DNA of 50,656 nt from an uncultured Cytophagaceae bacterium (lineage in GTDB: Bacteria; Bacteroidota; Bacteroidia; Cytophagales; Spirosomataceae): NCBI GenBank assembly GCA_903898715.1, contig CAIUGL010000095.1:1-50656 (forward strand), given 5' to 3'. Numbering within the stretch: the first letter of the stretch is position 1; each line of letters opens with the position of its first letter. The position numbers and the translations under genes are program-made. Of the stretch, positions 1-8,368 are shown one piece after another. The notes beneath the pieces were generated by a model that worked only from the letters and a program-made list of their open reading frames with translations, was not told the origin of the DNA and did no database searches.

Positions 1-46
1 ATACCTATTTTTTCAAGTATTTTTGGGTTCTAATTTTTTTCACTTT

Positions 47-268
47 ATGAACAGATTAAAATACTTCGTTGAAAATCAAGCCTTTGGAGTCTGCACACAT
101 ATCGGTGAAAAGTTTAAAATCTCTACCAGTAGTATCCGATTGTATTTCATTTACACGTCTTTTCTGACGTTAGGCTCCCCCATCATTATTTATTTAATCC
201 TTGCCTTTTGGATGAATATTCGTCGCTATTTACGCCAGCGAAATAATCCATCTGTCTGGGATATCTAG
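47..268 (+). CDS. PspC domain small membrane protein
   Basis: A 73-residue protein that is almost entirely one PspC-type domain: a short basic N-terminus, the segment FGVCTHIGEKFKIS, then a hydrophobic stretch (about residues 35-58) that should form a membrane helix. PspC proteins are inner-membrane stress or phage-shock related factors; in Bacteroidota they also occur as short stand-alone peptides of unknown role. I start at the ATG at 47 because it gives the usual MNRLKYF-like start; a TTG at 23 would add eight unlikely residues. Its stop overlaps the stop of the convergent glycosyltransferase by four bases. Family assignment is fairly good; function is not known. Confidence 0.7.
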   Translation: MNRLKYFVENQAFGVCTHIGEKFKISTSSIRLYFIYTSFLTLGSPIIIYLILAFWMNIRRYLRQRNNPSVWDI

Positions 269-1269
269 AACTTTAAGGATTGAAAGGATTTTACTCCTTG
301 AATGAAATAGGCCCAAACAATTGATTTCGGATAGCTTTTTACCCAGTATTTTTGTTGGCTCCTAGTCAAATTTGACTTCCCTTTTTGGCCAAACACATAT
401 CCGTAAAAATCACGGTGGGCTTTTAATATGGCAAATAACTGTTTAAATTCCCCTTTCAAGGTAAATTGAATACCTGCTATTCCATCTAATACCATGCGAT
501 TAAAAATGGTACGCCATTTTGATTGAGGATCCCAATTTTTATAGAGTAAAATTAAGTTGTTTCGAAAATTCAAATAAGTTTTGCGCGGATTTCCTTGCGG
601 AAGTGTTCCTCCGCCCACATGCATGACTTCGCTTGTGGATACAGCCGCTATGTGGTAGCCGGCTCGTTGTAGGCGCCAACAAAAATCTATTTCTTCCATG
701 TGGGCAAAAAAGTCGGCATCTAATCCACCTATTTCCCAATAAGCTTTAGCCCGTACGACTAAACAGGCTCCTGTGGCCCAATTAACCAGACTCGTAGGGT
801 ATTGCCCATTGTTTTCTTCAACCGTATCAAAAAGTCTACCCCGGCAAAATGGATAACCAAAGGCATCCCAATATCCTCCAGCTGCACCTGCATATTCGAA
901 TTTAGAAGGATTGTCAAATGAAAGTATATAAGGTTGAGCGGCTGCTACGCTTGGATTGCTCTCCATGTAAGACATGATTCCGTCTAGCCAATTTGGTTTG
1001 GGCTCGATGTCGGAGTTCATGAGTACATAGTAATCTGCATTCACTTTTGCTAAGGCCGTATTGTATCCGCCCGCATACCCTTCGTTGATAGAAGATCGAA
1101 TTAATCTAACCTGCGGAAAGTTTTCTTCCATCCAGGCTACTGAGTTATCTGTCGATCCATTATCAGCTACAATCACCTCAGCTTGTGTACTTGTTTCGAG
1201 TACTTTGGGGAGAAATTTCGCCAAGAAATGTTGGCCATTAAAATTTAAGATAACCACTGCGATCGACAT
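265..1269 (-). CDS. Family 2 glycosyltransferase (rhamnosyltransferase-like)
   Basis: 334 residues of GT-A fold. The N-terminus SIAVVILNFNG is the first Rossmann strand, DNGS lies near residues 36-39, the metal-binding region is NSD at about 85-87 and the acceptor/base region is MEEIDFCWR at about 191-199. This arrangement is typical of WbbL/RfbF-like GT2 enzymes that transfer rhamnose or another deoxysugar to O-antigen or exopolysaccharide; the donor cannot be read from sequence. The gene stands alone, divergent from the permease gene and convergent with the PspC gene. A TAnnTTTG box on the minus strand (1274-1281) lies only five bases before the start codon, so if it is used the mRNA would be nearly leaderless. 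Confidence 0.85.
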   Translation of the reverse strand: MSIAVVILNFNGQHFLAKFLPKVLETSTQAEVIVADNGSTDNSVAWMEENFPQVRLIRSSINEGYAGGYNTALAKVNADYYVLMNSDIEPKPNWLDGIMSYMESNPSVAAAQPYILSFDNPSKFEYAGAAGGYWDAFGYPFCRGRLFDTVEENNGQYPTSLVNWATGACLVVRAKAYWEIGGLDADFFAHMEEIDFCWRLQRAGYHIAAVSTSEVMHVGGGTLPQGNPRKTYLNFRNNLILLYKNWDPQSKWRTIFNRMVLDGIAGIQFTLKGEFKQLFAILKAHRDFYGYVFGQKGKSNLTRSQQKYWVKSYPKSIVWAYFIQGVKSFQSLKF

Positions 1270-1342
1270 GTTGCAAAGGTAAGTGTTTTCGTTTAATTAG
1301 AATTTCTTTGATAAAGATGTATTTTTGTTGCTTAGTCAACAA

Positions 1343-3064
1343 ATGAAACTTATGTGGGAATCCTTTTTTAGAAAAAAGTCTATCGATAAAATTCTTTCTG
1401 ATCAATTGGAAATGGAGAATTTGGCAGGAGATCATTTAGTCCGCAATTTGGGCGTGCGCGATTTGACATTCATGGGAGTTGCCGCAATTATTGGTGCAAG
1501 TATCTTTTCTGCGATTGGCCAGGCATCTGCAAATGGTGGTCCAGCTGTCTCGATGTTGTTTGTCTTTACTGCATTGGCATGTATGTTTACGGCCTTTTGT
1601 TACGCACGTTTTGCTGCTACTGTTCCTATTTCAGGTAGTGCCTATACCTATGCCTATACGAGTTTAGGTGAAATTGTGGCTTGGATATTGGGTTGGAATT
1701 TATTGTTGGAATATGCCATTTCAAACGTTGCTGTGGCTATTTCTTGGTCAAAATACTTTGTTGACTTGGTCGAAGGCCTTGGCTTTCATGTGCCAGAATA
1801 TTTAACTATGGATTATTTGTCGGCAAAACGTGCCTTTTCCGCAGCTGAGGTAGGTATGCAATCCGGCCAATCGCTTGAATCTATGTCGGTTAATATACGA
1901 GAAGGTTATGCTGCCTTTGCTTCAGCACCCACCATTTTTGGCTGGCACTTTGTAGCAAATATTCCCGCTTTAGTCATCACCGTTGCCATAACCTATTTGG
2001 TTTATATAGGTATCAAGGAATCGAAAAATACCAACAATGTATTAGTAGTATTGAAGTTGGCCGTTATCGCAATTGTTGTTGGCGTAGGTGCTTTTTATGT
2101 TCAAGTTGAAAATTGGACACCATTCGCCCCGAACGGAATTTCTGGCGTTTTGAAGAGTGTGGCTGCCGTCTGTTTTGCTTACATCGGTTTTGACTCCATT
2201 TCAACTACAGCAGAGGAGTGTAAAAACCCGCAGCGAGATATTCCGAAAGCCATGATGTGGGCTTTGTTAATATGTACCGTATTGTATGTGATGGTGACAT
2301 TGGTCTTAACGGGTATTGTTCCATCCCATTTATTGGCGGGCATTGAAGACCCTTTGGCCTTTATGTTTATGAAGGTTAATTTGCCTGGGGTAGCTGGAGT
2401 TGTGGCTGCGAGTGCAGTCATCGCGTTAACTTCTGCTTTGCTTGTCTATCAATTAGGTCAGCCGCGTATTTGGATGACGATGTCCCGTGATGGTTTACTG
2501 CCAAAGGCTTTTTCTCGTATTCATCCTAAATACCATACTCCATCATTTTCTACGATTATGACGGGTGTGCTGGTGGGTGTACCTGCCTTGTTTGCGAATT
2601 TGGAAGAGGTGATTAACCTGAGTAGTATCGGAACGCTTTTCGCCTTTGTACTCGTTTGTGGAGGTGTATTAGTATTGGATTTGGATCCAGAAAATCAGAA
2701 AAAATCCAAGTTTAAAATTCCTTATGTTAATGCGGGAATATGGATAGGTGCTGCATGGTTAATCGCGCTATATCTTTCATTGCCGGATGCGGCTTCATGG
2801 TCTACGTGGATTCAAGGCTATTTTGAAGGCGATGCCAAAGCGGACCATGCAATCATGACTGGATTTTTTATCATTTGGTTAGTCTTGTCGGTGTTTAGTA
2901 TTTCACACAAGCTTTCACTAATACCTGTTCTAGGCTTACTTGTCAATTTGTATTTAATGACGCAGATGGGCGCCACGAACTGGGAACGTTTCTTCTACTG
3001 GTGTCTAGCCGGAGTGATTATCTATTTTGGATATAGTTATCGGAAGAGTAAACTTGCAAAATAG
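1343..3064 (+). CDS. APC superfamily amino acid permease
   Basis: About 573 residues with roughly 12-14 hydrophobic helices. The first helix carries the APC substrate-binding motif GAxIFxxxG (GASIFSAIGQAS), and the middle has FIGFDSISTTAEECKNPQRDIP, a hallmark of the cationic amino acid transporter (CAT/YfnA) branch. It should be an inner-membrane amino acid:cation symporter or exchanger; substrate is not predictable. I start at ATG 1343 (or 1352) rather than the upstream TTG, which lies inside a putative -7 box (TATTTTTG, 1320-1327). The TAG stop (3062-3064) is also the beginning of a heptamer array. The extra hydrophobic C-terminal helices fit the CAT group. Confidence 0.88.
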   Translation: MKLMWESFFRKKSIDKILSDQLEMENLAGDHLVRNLGVRDLTFMGVAAIIGASIFSAIGQASANGGPAVSMLFVFTALACMFTAFCYARFAATVPISGSAYTYAYTSLGEIVAWILGWNLLLEYAISNVAVAISWSKYFVDLVEGLGFHVPEYLTMDYLSAKRAFSAAEVGMQSGQSLESMSVNIREGYAAFASAPTIFGWHFVANIPALVITVAITYLVYIGIKESKNTNNVLVVLKLAVIAIVVGVGAFYVQVENWTPFAPNGISGVLKSVAAVCFAYIGFDSISTTAEECKNPQRDIPKAMMWALLICTVLYVMVTLVLTGIVPSHLLAGIEDPLAFMFMKVNLPGVAGVVAASAVIALTSALLVYQLGQPRIWMTMSRDGLLPKAFSRIHPKYHTPSFSTIMTGVLVGVPALFANLEEVINLSSIGTLFAFVLVCGGVLVLDLDPENQKKSKFKIPYVNAGIWIGAAWLIALYLSLPDAASWSTWIQGYFEGDAKADHAIMTGFFIIWLVLSVFSISHKLSLIPVLGLLVNLYLMTQMGATNWERFFYWCLAGVIIYFGYSYRKSKLAK

Positions 3065-3089
3065 ACACTGGACTTTAGACATTAGACAA
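3062..3089 (-). repeat. Heptamer array, left arm (YRGACNN x4)
   Basis: Four contiguous 7-bp units in phase: TAGACAC, TGGACTT, TAGACAT, TAGACAA. The first unit starts with the stop codon of the permease gene. Read on the opposite strand these are degenerate copies of the GTCYAR core seen in the right arm (3140-3166), so the two arms form an imperfect inverted repeat (18 of 24 aligned positions match) around the terminator hairpin. Confidence 0.65.
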
Positions 3090-3092
3090 TAG

Positions 3093-3123
3093 AAAAAAAG
3101 ACGCGAATTTCGCGTCTTTTTTT
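3093..3123. terminator. Bidirectional intrinsic terminator
   Basis: Perfect stem GACGCGAA / TTCGCGTC (3100-3107 and 3109-3116) flanked by seven A on the left and seven T on the right, so it can terminate both the permease (+) and the convergent metallopeptidase (-). A near-identical hairpin occurs at 36330-36359, also next to a heptamer array. Confidence 0.85.
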
Positions 3124-3139
3124 ATTAAGTACTCATCAA

Positions 3140-3166
3140 AGTCTAACGTCTAACGTCTGACGTCAA
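3140..3166 (+). repeat. Heptamer array, right arm (CGTCYRA)
   Basis: Units AGTCTAA, CGTCTAA, CGTCTGA and a shortened CGTCAA follow each other without spacers and end immediately before the stop codon of the metallopeptidase gene (3168-3170). It belongs to the same repeat family as 36369-36417 and 44562-44603. Confidence 0.75.
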
Positions 3167-3167
3167 A

Positions 3168-3848
3168 TTAATCTTCTCTTCTCCCACCCAACAAATTAAC
3201 GTAGTAAAGCAACTGAGCTAACATGCCTAGTGCAGCGACTACGTACGTCATAGCTGCCCACCAAAGTGCATCTTTGGACATACTATATTCAGCTGGAGTA
3301 ACAATATTGTTTGCTTTAATCCAAGCCAATGCACGATTTGATGCATCAAATTCAACCGGTAGTGTCACAAAGCTGAAAAGTGTAGCCATCGCGAAAAGGA
3401 GTACCCCGATTTGTAATACGGTAGTATTTCCAGTGGAATATAGCAACATCATGCCTCCCATTAACAATAGGGGCATAAATCCATTTGCAAAATTTAGCAT
3501 AGGAACCATCGCACTGCGGAATTGTAAAAAACTGTAAGCGCGCGCATGCTGCACGGCGTGTCCACATTCATGCGCCGCAACTGCCGCTGCTGCCGCATTT
3601 CTGCCATGAAATACATCAGCACTTAAATTAACTGTTTTGTCTGCTGGATTATAATGATCTGTCAACTGGCCATCTACTGTAATGACACGCACATCGGTTA
3701 TTCCGTGGTCGGCCAACATCCGATTTGCAATTTCCTCACCTGAAAGATTACTTTGAAGGCTTTGCTCTGAATAGGTTTTGAACTTAGATTTTAAGCGCCA
3801 CGAAATGAGCATGCCCATAACACCGAAAATAATCGCAATGATATACAT
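3168..3848 (-). CDS. YugP-type neutral zinc metallopeptidase
   Basis: 226 residues; the zinc motif HECGH is at residues 93-97 (AAHECGHAVQH) and a candidate third ligand E166 sits in LPVEFDAS. An N-terminal membrane helix and two or three further hydrophobic segments (about 115-162 and 195-215) place it in the inner membrane. This matches the Zn_peptidase_2 (YugP) family, widespread and with no well-defined substrate. Length is typical of the family. It ends in the heptamer/terminator element shared with the convergent permease. Upstream, five bases separate it from rfaE2, so it may be read as the last gene of the flippase-rfaE2 transcript. Confidence 0.85.
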   Translation of the reverse strand: MYIIAIIFGVMGMLISWRLKSKFKTYSEQSLQSNLSGEEIANRMLADHGITDVRVITVDGQLTDHYNPADKTVNLSADVFHGRNAAAAAVAAHECGHAVQHARAYSFLQFRSAMVPMLNFANGFMPLLLMGGMMLLYSTGNTTVLQIGVLLFAMATLFSFVTLPVEFDASNRALAWIKANNIVTPAEYSMSKDALWWAAMTYVVAALGMLAQLLYYVNLLGGRRED

Positions 3849-3853
3849 ATGTT

Positions 3854-4336
3854 TTATTGTTTTAGTTTTTGAATAATTCCTGTGGTTGAATAACTAGGTA
3901 CAAGTGGAATGGTTTTTACGTGTCCACCTGCAGCGATGACTTCTTTGGCGCCAACAATCGTATCGATGGTATAATCGTCTCCCTTCACTAATATATCGGG
4001 TAGAAGTTGATTGATTAATTCCAAAGGAGTTTCCTCATTAAAAACGATAACTAGGTCAACAAATTGTAGGGAGGCGATTAAACGCGCGCGCGCATATTCT
4101 GTGTTGACTGGACGCTCGGGGCCTTTTAACTCACGAACGGAGGCGTCTGAATTTACGCCAACAATCATTTTCGTGCCGGTTTGGCGGGCCTTTTCTAGGT
4201 AATCAACATGTCCTAAATGTAGAATGTCAAAGCACCCATTCGTAAATACGACTTGTTCGCCTGCCTTCTTCCATGCACTTCTGCGTTGAACCGCATCGGT
4301 TAATTCACAAATTTTATCACTCGTTGACATGGGCAT
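3854..4336 (-). CDS. rfaE2: ADP-heptose synthase nucleotidyltransferase (RfaE2)
   Basis: A 160-residue cytidylyltransferase-fold protein. TNGCFDILHLGH (HxGH at 40-43) is the nucleotide-binding signature and YSTTGII near 149-155 is the equivalent of the ISSTxI motif; both are characteristic of the RfaE/HldE C-terminal domain, which adenylylates D-glycero-beta-D-manno-heptose 1-phosphate for LPS core heptose. The kinase half (RfaE1) is absent here, as in split-gene organisms; the PfkB kinase at 32594-33562 is only a distant candidate. The start is ambiguous between 4336 and an ATG two codons in (4330); both overlap the end of the upstream flippase-like gene, suggesting translational coupling. 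Confidence 0.88.
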   Translation of the reverse strand: MPMSTSDKICELTDAVQRRSAWKKAGEQVVFTNGCFDILHLGHVDYLEKARQTGTKMIVGVNSDASVRELKGPERPVNTEYARARLIASLQFVDLVIVFNEETPLELINQLLPDILVKGDDYTIDTIVGAKEVIAAGGHVKTIPLVPSYSTTGIIQKLKQ

Positions 4337-5309
4337 GTTTCTTTGGTAAAAAGAGCGTTAATAAAAAACTTAATCCGCCCAATAACAAGATGAGGGCCAT
4401 TTGAGTTCCGTGAAAAAAGGTGGCAAGTAAGGTAGCTTCCTTCAGTGGAATGAGGTAAAATCCAAGTGCGGATGCCACCAGACTATGATATGCGCCTATC
4501 CCACCTTGTGTAGGTGTTGCCATGCCAAACGTACCCATGACCAGCACGGTTAACGCAGCTGAAAGGCCTAGCGATGCACTTACCGGAAATGCCAAAAATA
4601 AGGCATAAGTATTTGCGAAATAGGCGATCCAAATGGCTATCGAGTAAACGATGAATTTACCTGGATTACTCACCTCTTGTATGCTGCTGATGCCTAGAAC
4701 CCAGCCCTGTATTTTTTTTCCAATACCTGTATTTGTTGTAAAATGGCCCCATCGGTCCAATAATGCACCTTTTTTAACCCAGAGTAGGGCAAGGATCGCA
4801 ATCGCCCCACTAGCTAATCCAGCCATGGTCAGTGCGGAAGGAAGCTTGAAGTTAGGAAACAAGAACTGTTGGATCGGTTTCCACTCCACTAAAAATGTCA
4901 AACCCACTAAGAGTACAAGTCCGAGCAAATCAACAATGCGCTCCGTGATTACCGTACCAAATGATTTCTCAAAAGGTATGTCGGCCGTCTTTTGCAAGGA
5001 TCCACATCGAGATACTTCACCCATGCGCGGAACTAGAAAATTGGCAAAATAACCAATCAAAACAGCCGAAAGCGTGCGTGTTGTTCCGGGGTAATAGTGC
5101 ATCGCGCCTAGTAATTGCTCCCAGCGCAAAGCCCGAAAAATATGTGAAATCAATGCAATGAATAATGAAATGCCAACCCACGTGTAATTGGCCTGCTGAA
5201 ATGTCAGATATATATCATTCCAGCGTAAATCACTTTTGTCGATTGCCCAATAGAGCAATGCGGCTGCTAGTAGGGTTGAGAAGGTGTATTTGAGGAATGA
5301 TTTGATCAT
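4317..5309 (-). CDS. Flippase-like / LPG synthase TM-domain membrane protein
   Basis: 330 residues with about eight hydrophobic helices, and the motifs SHIFRALRWEQLL near the N-terminus and RMGEVSRCGSLQ at about 95-106 that mark the lysylphosphatidylglycerol synthase transmembrane region family (UPF0104, also called flippase-like domain). It lacks any aminoacyl-transfer domain, so it is not a full MprF; such short members are suspected lipid or glycolipid translocases. Its 3' end overlaps rfaE2 by about 20 bases. In Bacteroidota this family is often found next to the glycogen-synthase-like / DUF4270 pair that is divergent here. Function remains inferred. Confidence 0.8.
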   Translation of the reverse strand: MIKSFLKYTFSTLLAAALLYWAIDKSDLRWNDIYLTFQQANYTWVGISLFIALISHIFRALRWEQLLGAMHYYPGTTRTLSAVLIGYFANFLVPRMGEVSRCGSLQKTADIPFEKSFGTVITERIVDLLGLVLLVGLTFLVEWKPIQQFLFPNFKLPSALTMAGLASGAIAILALLWVKKGALLDRWGHFTTNTGIGKKIQGWVLGISSIQEVSNPGKFIVYSIAIWIAYFANTYALFLAFPVSASLGLSAALTVLVMGTFGMATPTQGGIGAYHSLVASALGFYLIPLKEATLLATFFHGTQMALILLLGGLSFLLTLFLPKKHAHVNE

Positions 5310-5391
5310 TTAGCTGTGGCGAATTCGATATCAAAGGGCAAAATAAAGACCTTTAGTGAATTAATGATGCGGATTTACGATTAATTTTTTA

Positions 5392-5399
5392 TATTTTTG
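5392..5399 (+). promoter_or_regulatory. Putative -7 box for the GT5-domain gene
   Basis: TATTTTTG matches the Bacteroidota -7 consensus TAnnTTTG and lies 40 bases before the ATG at 5440. I see no clear -33 TTTG at 19-21 bases upstream, so this is a one-element match in AT-rich DNA. Confidence 0.4.
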
Positions 5400-5439
5400 C
5401 ATTTGTTTTTTGGGATAAACTCCCCTAACTAATTTTAGC

Positions 5440-6249
5440 ATGTCTAAATTACGTATTCTTTACGTTTCCAGCGAGGTAGATCCGTTCCTCAACACTTCCA
5501 AAATAGCTGATTTTGTTCGCGCGTTACCTACTGCGATGCAAGAGCGCGGAATGGAAATTCGAATTTTGGTTCCTCGTTTTGGTTCTATAAATGAACGTAA
5601 AAATCGCTTGCATGAGGTAGTTCGTCTTTCAGGAATTACGATTCCGATGGGAGATGAGGAAAAACCTTTAACCATTAAAGTAGCTAGTATACCTGCTGCT
5701 AAATTGCAGGTGTATTTTATTGATAATGAGGATTATTTCCAGCGGAAATATGTATTGACCGACAAAGAGGATGCGTTTTATGCAGATAATCATGAGCGTG
5801 CAATCTTCTTCTGTAAAGGTGCATTAGAGACTGTAATTAAATTAGGTTGGTCACCAGACGTTGTACATTGCAATGATTGGATGGCGAGTTTGGTTCCTTT
5901 ATACATTTCGACCTACTACCGTAGTCATCCGATTTTCAAAGATTCAAAAACAATTTTCTCTCCACACAATTCTGGATTTGATTTTACGTTCTCATCAGAG
6001 GATTTGAATGAGAAAGTGAAAATTGGCGATATGGATGATTCAGAATTGTCCAGTTTGAAGACAGCAGATTATGCTGCATTTATTAAAATAGGGGCAGAGT
6101 TTGCCGACAGAATAGTATCCTTAGAAAATGCGGATAATTCCCGTATCCAATCGATTATTGATGAATTTCAAGATAAAACCTTCCAAAATATTGCCGAAAA
6201 TGACCTCGATTTCTTCGAAAAAGCCTACATTGAACTGGCCGGCAATTAA
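5440..6249 (+). CDS. Stand-alone degenerate glycogen synthase N-terminal (GT5) domain
   Basis: 269 residues that align with only the N-terminal Rossmann domain of GT5 glycogen/starch synthase: ILYVSSEVDPF at the start, VHCNDWMASLVPLY at 142-155 (the HxHDWH region), SPHNSGF at 174-180 (the IHN region) and AEFADRIVSLEN at 219-230. The ADP-glucose-binding KTGGL that should follow SSEVxPF is replaced by NTSKI (18-22), and the whole C-terminal nucleotide-binding domain is missing, so catalysis is unlikely. The reading frame is intact and codon use is normal, so this looks like a conserved short protein rather than a recent pseudogene. It overlaps the DUF4270 gene by 50 bases. Confidence 0.75.
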   Translation: MSKLRILYVSSEVDPFLNTSKIADFVRALPTAMQERGMEIRILVPRFGSINERKNRLHEVVRLSGITIPMGDEEKPLTIKVASIPAAKLQVYFIDNEDYFQRKYVLTDKEDAFYADNHERAIFFCKGALETVIKLGWSPDVVHCNDWMASLVPLYISTYYRSHPIFKDSKTIFSPHNSGFDFTFSSEDLNEKVKIGDMDDSELSSLKTADYAAFIKIGAEFADRIVSLENADNSRIQSIIDEFQDKTFQNIAENDLDFFEKAYIELAGN

Positions 6250-7570
6250 ATGGTTGGGAATTATTTCCCTTTTTCTTGCTTCATGTGATACGCCTAAAGA
6301 AATTGGTGCTGATCTGTTCAGTGTTGAGGTAGGCCTTAATTTAACGGATACCCTTCGCGTTGAGTCATCTACTGTTTTGGTTGATTCGATTCAAACGGGT
6401 GGTGGTAGTACATTCTTACTTGGTTCCTATCAGCATCCAGAGCTTGGTACCTTCCAATCTTCCTTTTTTGCACAGATTTCGAATGCAGATACCTTGACTT
6501 CTAAGGCTACATCGGTATTGGATTCCGTGCGTATGAGTTTGGTTTACAGTGGATATCAGGGTGACACTTTGCAGCCTCAGACGATTTCAGTGTACAAATT
6601 GAAGGATAGTTTGAGTCTTTCAGCAAGTTATTATACAAATTCTAGCATTCCTTTTGATGCTAATCCGGTGGCAGTGCATACGTTCAAGCCACGTGTGATT
6701 AGAGCACGTTCAAACAATGGAGATTCATTGAAATTGGATACCCTATCTTTTCGCATGTCGGCCGCGTGGGGAAATGAATTGATTAAGAATTTTTCGGATA
6801 AGACATTATCTGGAGGAGGAAAAACGTTTCGAGCTTCTTTCCCAGGTTTGTATTTCAAATCTACGAGTGCATCGAAAGCAGCCTTATTAGGCTTCTCACC
6901 CACTTATTCGAGTATGACAATCTACTGGCGTAATCCAGGTGATGCGACTCAATATTCGTTGACTTATTATTTTAGTTTATCGACCTCCCTTTCGGCGGAA
7001 GTGCAAGCTAGATTCAATAAATTTCAAATCACGAAAACAGGTGTACTTGCGTCGCTTGTAAAACCTGGTGATGTGGTTCCTTCCACAAGGACAAATAATA
7101 CGACGTATGTGCAGTCTGGATCTGGTATCGTGACGCAAATTAAATTACCTACGCTGTTAAATTTAAAAGGTAAAAATAATGTGGCGATCAATAAGGCGGA
7201 ACTAATTCTTTCGGGAGTAGACGGCTTGGATTTGAATAACACATTGGGTCAGTTGACCTTGTTACAAGCGGATGGGAATAATAAACCGATTCGTAATGCC
7301 TCGGGCTTGGGTTACATAATTTCTGAAGGTGGTGGTGGTATTCAAATAGCGAATTACAATGCAGCATTTAATTCCTACACATTCAATGTGACGACGGAGT
7401 TACAATCCATTATGGCTGGTCGTAAATCAAATGTGGGTTATCTAGTTACACCTACCTTAGCTACTGCGACTACTGGCATGACTAAAATGGTCAGCGAAAG
7501 TGCACGCTTTGTGCCTTTGAATGCGCTTAAAGCTAGGTTGCGTGTGTATTATTCTTATATTGCCAAATAA
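6200..7570 (+). CDS. DUF4270 family lipoprotein
   Basis: A 456-residue exported lipoprotein. From the ATG at 6200 the N-terminus has a basic region, a hydrophobic stretch and the lipobox LASC (Cys29); the longer frame upstream would bury this signal, so I reject it. After the cysteine come CDTPKEIGADLF and a beta-rich body with many Ser/Thr, matching the DUF4270 family, which is common in Bacteroidota outer membranes and of unknown function. The start lies inside the preceding GT5-domain gene (50-base overlap in another frame), implying coupled expression of a cytoplasmic and a surface protein. Family call is from memory of the N-terminal GADLF pattern. Confidence 0.75.
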   Translation: MTSISSKKPTLNWPAIKWLGIISLFLASCDTPKEIGADLFSVEVGLNLTDTLRVESSTVLVDSIQTGGGSTFLLGSYQHPELGTFQSSFFAQISNADTLTSKATSVLDSVRMSLVYSGYQGDTLQPQTISVYKLKDSLSLSASYYTNSSIPFDANPVAVHTFKPRVIRARSNNGDSLKLDTLSFRMSAAWGNELIKNFSDKTLSGGGKTFRASFPGLYFKSTSASKAALLGFSPTYSSMTIYWRNPGDATQYSLTYYFSLSTSLSAEVQARFNKFQITKTGVLASLVKPGDVVPSTRTNNTTYVQSGSGIVTQIKLPTLLNLKGKNNVAINKAELILSGVDGLDLNNTLGQLTLLQADGNNKPIRNASGLGYIISEGGGGIQIANYNAAFNSYTFNVTTELQSIMAGRKSNVGYLVTPTLATATTGMTKMVSESARFVPLNALKARLRVYYSYIAK

Positions 7571-7582
7571 ATTACTGGCAAG

Positions 7583-8368
7583 ATGTCTGATGCTTCTTCT
7601 AACTTACGCGTAAGTTTAGTTCAAACCGATTTGGTTTGGGATAGTCCGCTCGCTAATTGTGGACATCTAGAAGAACAGTTAACGCAACTAATAGGTCAAA
7701 CAGACCTAGTTATCCTCCCTGAAATGTTTACCACCGGCTTTAGTATGTCGGCCGTAAACGCTGAAATCCCTCATGGGCCTAGTTCCCAATGGATGCTGAT
7801 GCAAGCCAAACGCACCCAAGCGGTCATCATCGGAAGTTTAAAAATCAAAGAGAAATTCGGTTTAGTTAATCGCCTGGTTGTCGCTTTTCCAGATGGCTCG
7901 ATCCAGACCTACGATAAAAAGCATTTGTTTCGAATGGGGAACGAGCAGGAGCATTATCAGCCTGGTACTAAAAAGCTTATCTTTTCTTTAAAAGGATGGC
8001 GGATCTCTCCATTTATTTGTTATGATTTAAGATTCCCTGTTTGGTCTCGAAATGTAGATTTGGGGTATGATTTGGCTGTTTATGTGGCGAACTGGCCAGC
8101 AGCTAGGACGCATGCCTGGGATGTCTTATTAAAGGCGCGTGCCATTGAAAATTTAGCCTATGTGGCTGGTGTTAATCGAATTGGTTTGGATGGAAATGCA
8201 CTGGAATATTCTGGCAATTCGGCTTTGATTTCGTTTAAAGGTGAGGAAATAGGCCAACTGGCTTCTGCCGCTACGATTCAAACATTTAGCTTAAGTCTAG
8301 ATCAATTGAGATCTTTTAGGGAATCGTTTCCTGCTCATTTAGATGCAGATTCCTTTCAACTTATTTAG
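7583..8368 (+). CDS. Omega-amidase / nitrilase-superfamily amidohydrolase (Nit2/YafV-like)
   Basis: 261 residues of the carbon-nitrogen hydrolase fold. The catalytic triad is visible: Glu47 in LPEMFTTGF, Lys112/113 in YDKKHLF and Cys146 in FICYDLRFP. The FTTGFSM and YDKKHLFRMGNE neighbourhoods are those of omega-amidases (YafV/Nit2), which deamidate alpha-ketoglutaramate or ketosuccinamate, closing the methionine-salvage transamination cycle. Length fits the family. It follows the DUF4270 gene by 12 bases, so is probably co-transcribed, and its 3' end overlaps the convergent gldA-like gene by eight bases. Confidence 0.9.
   Translation: MSDASSNLRVSLVQTDLVWDSPLANCGHLEEQLTQLIGQTDLVILPEMFTTGFSMSAVNAEIPHGPSSQWMLMQAKRTQAVIIGSLKIKEKFGLVNRLVVAFPDGSIQTYDKKHLFRMGNEQEHYQPGTKKLIFSLKGWRISPFICYDLRFPVWSRNVDLGYDLAVYVANWPAARTHAWDVLLKARAIENLAYVAGVNRIGLDGNALEYSGNSALISFKGEEIGQLASAATIQTFSLSLDQLRSFRESFPAHLDADSFQLI

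Noticed and set aside
5440-6249. Glycogen-synthase-like gene as a frameshifted pseudogene
   Set aside because: I see no C-terminal GT-B sequence after its stop in any frame; the next gene is an unrelated lipoprotein. The short form looks like a real gene.
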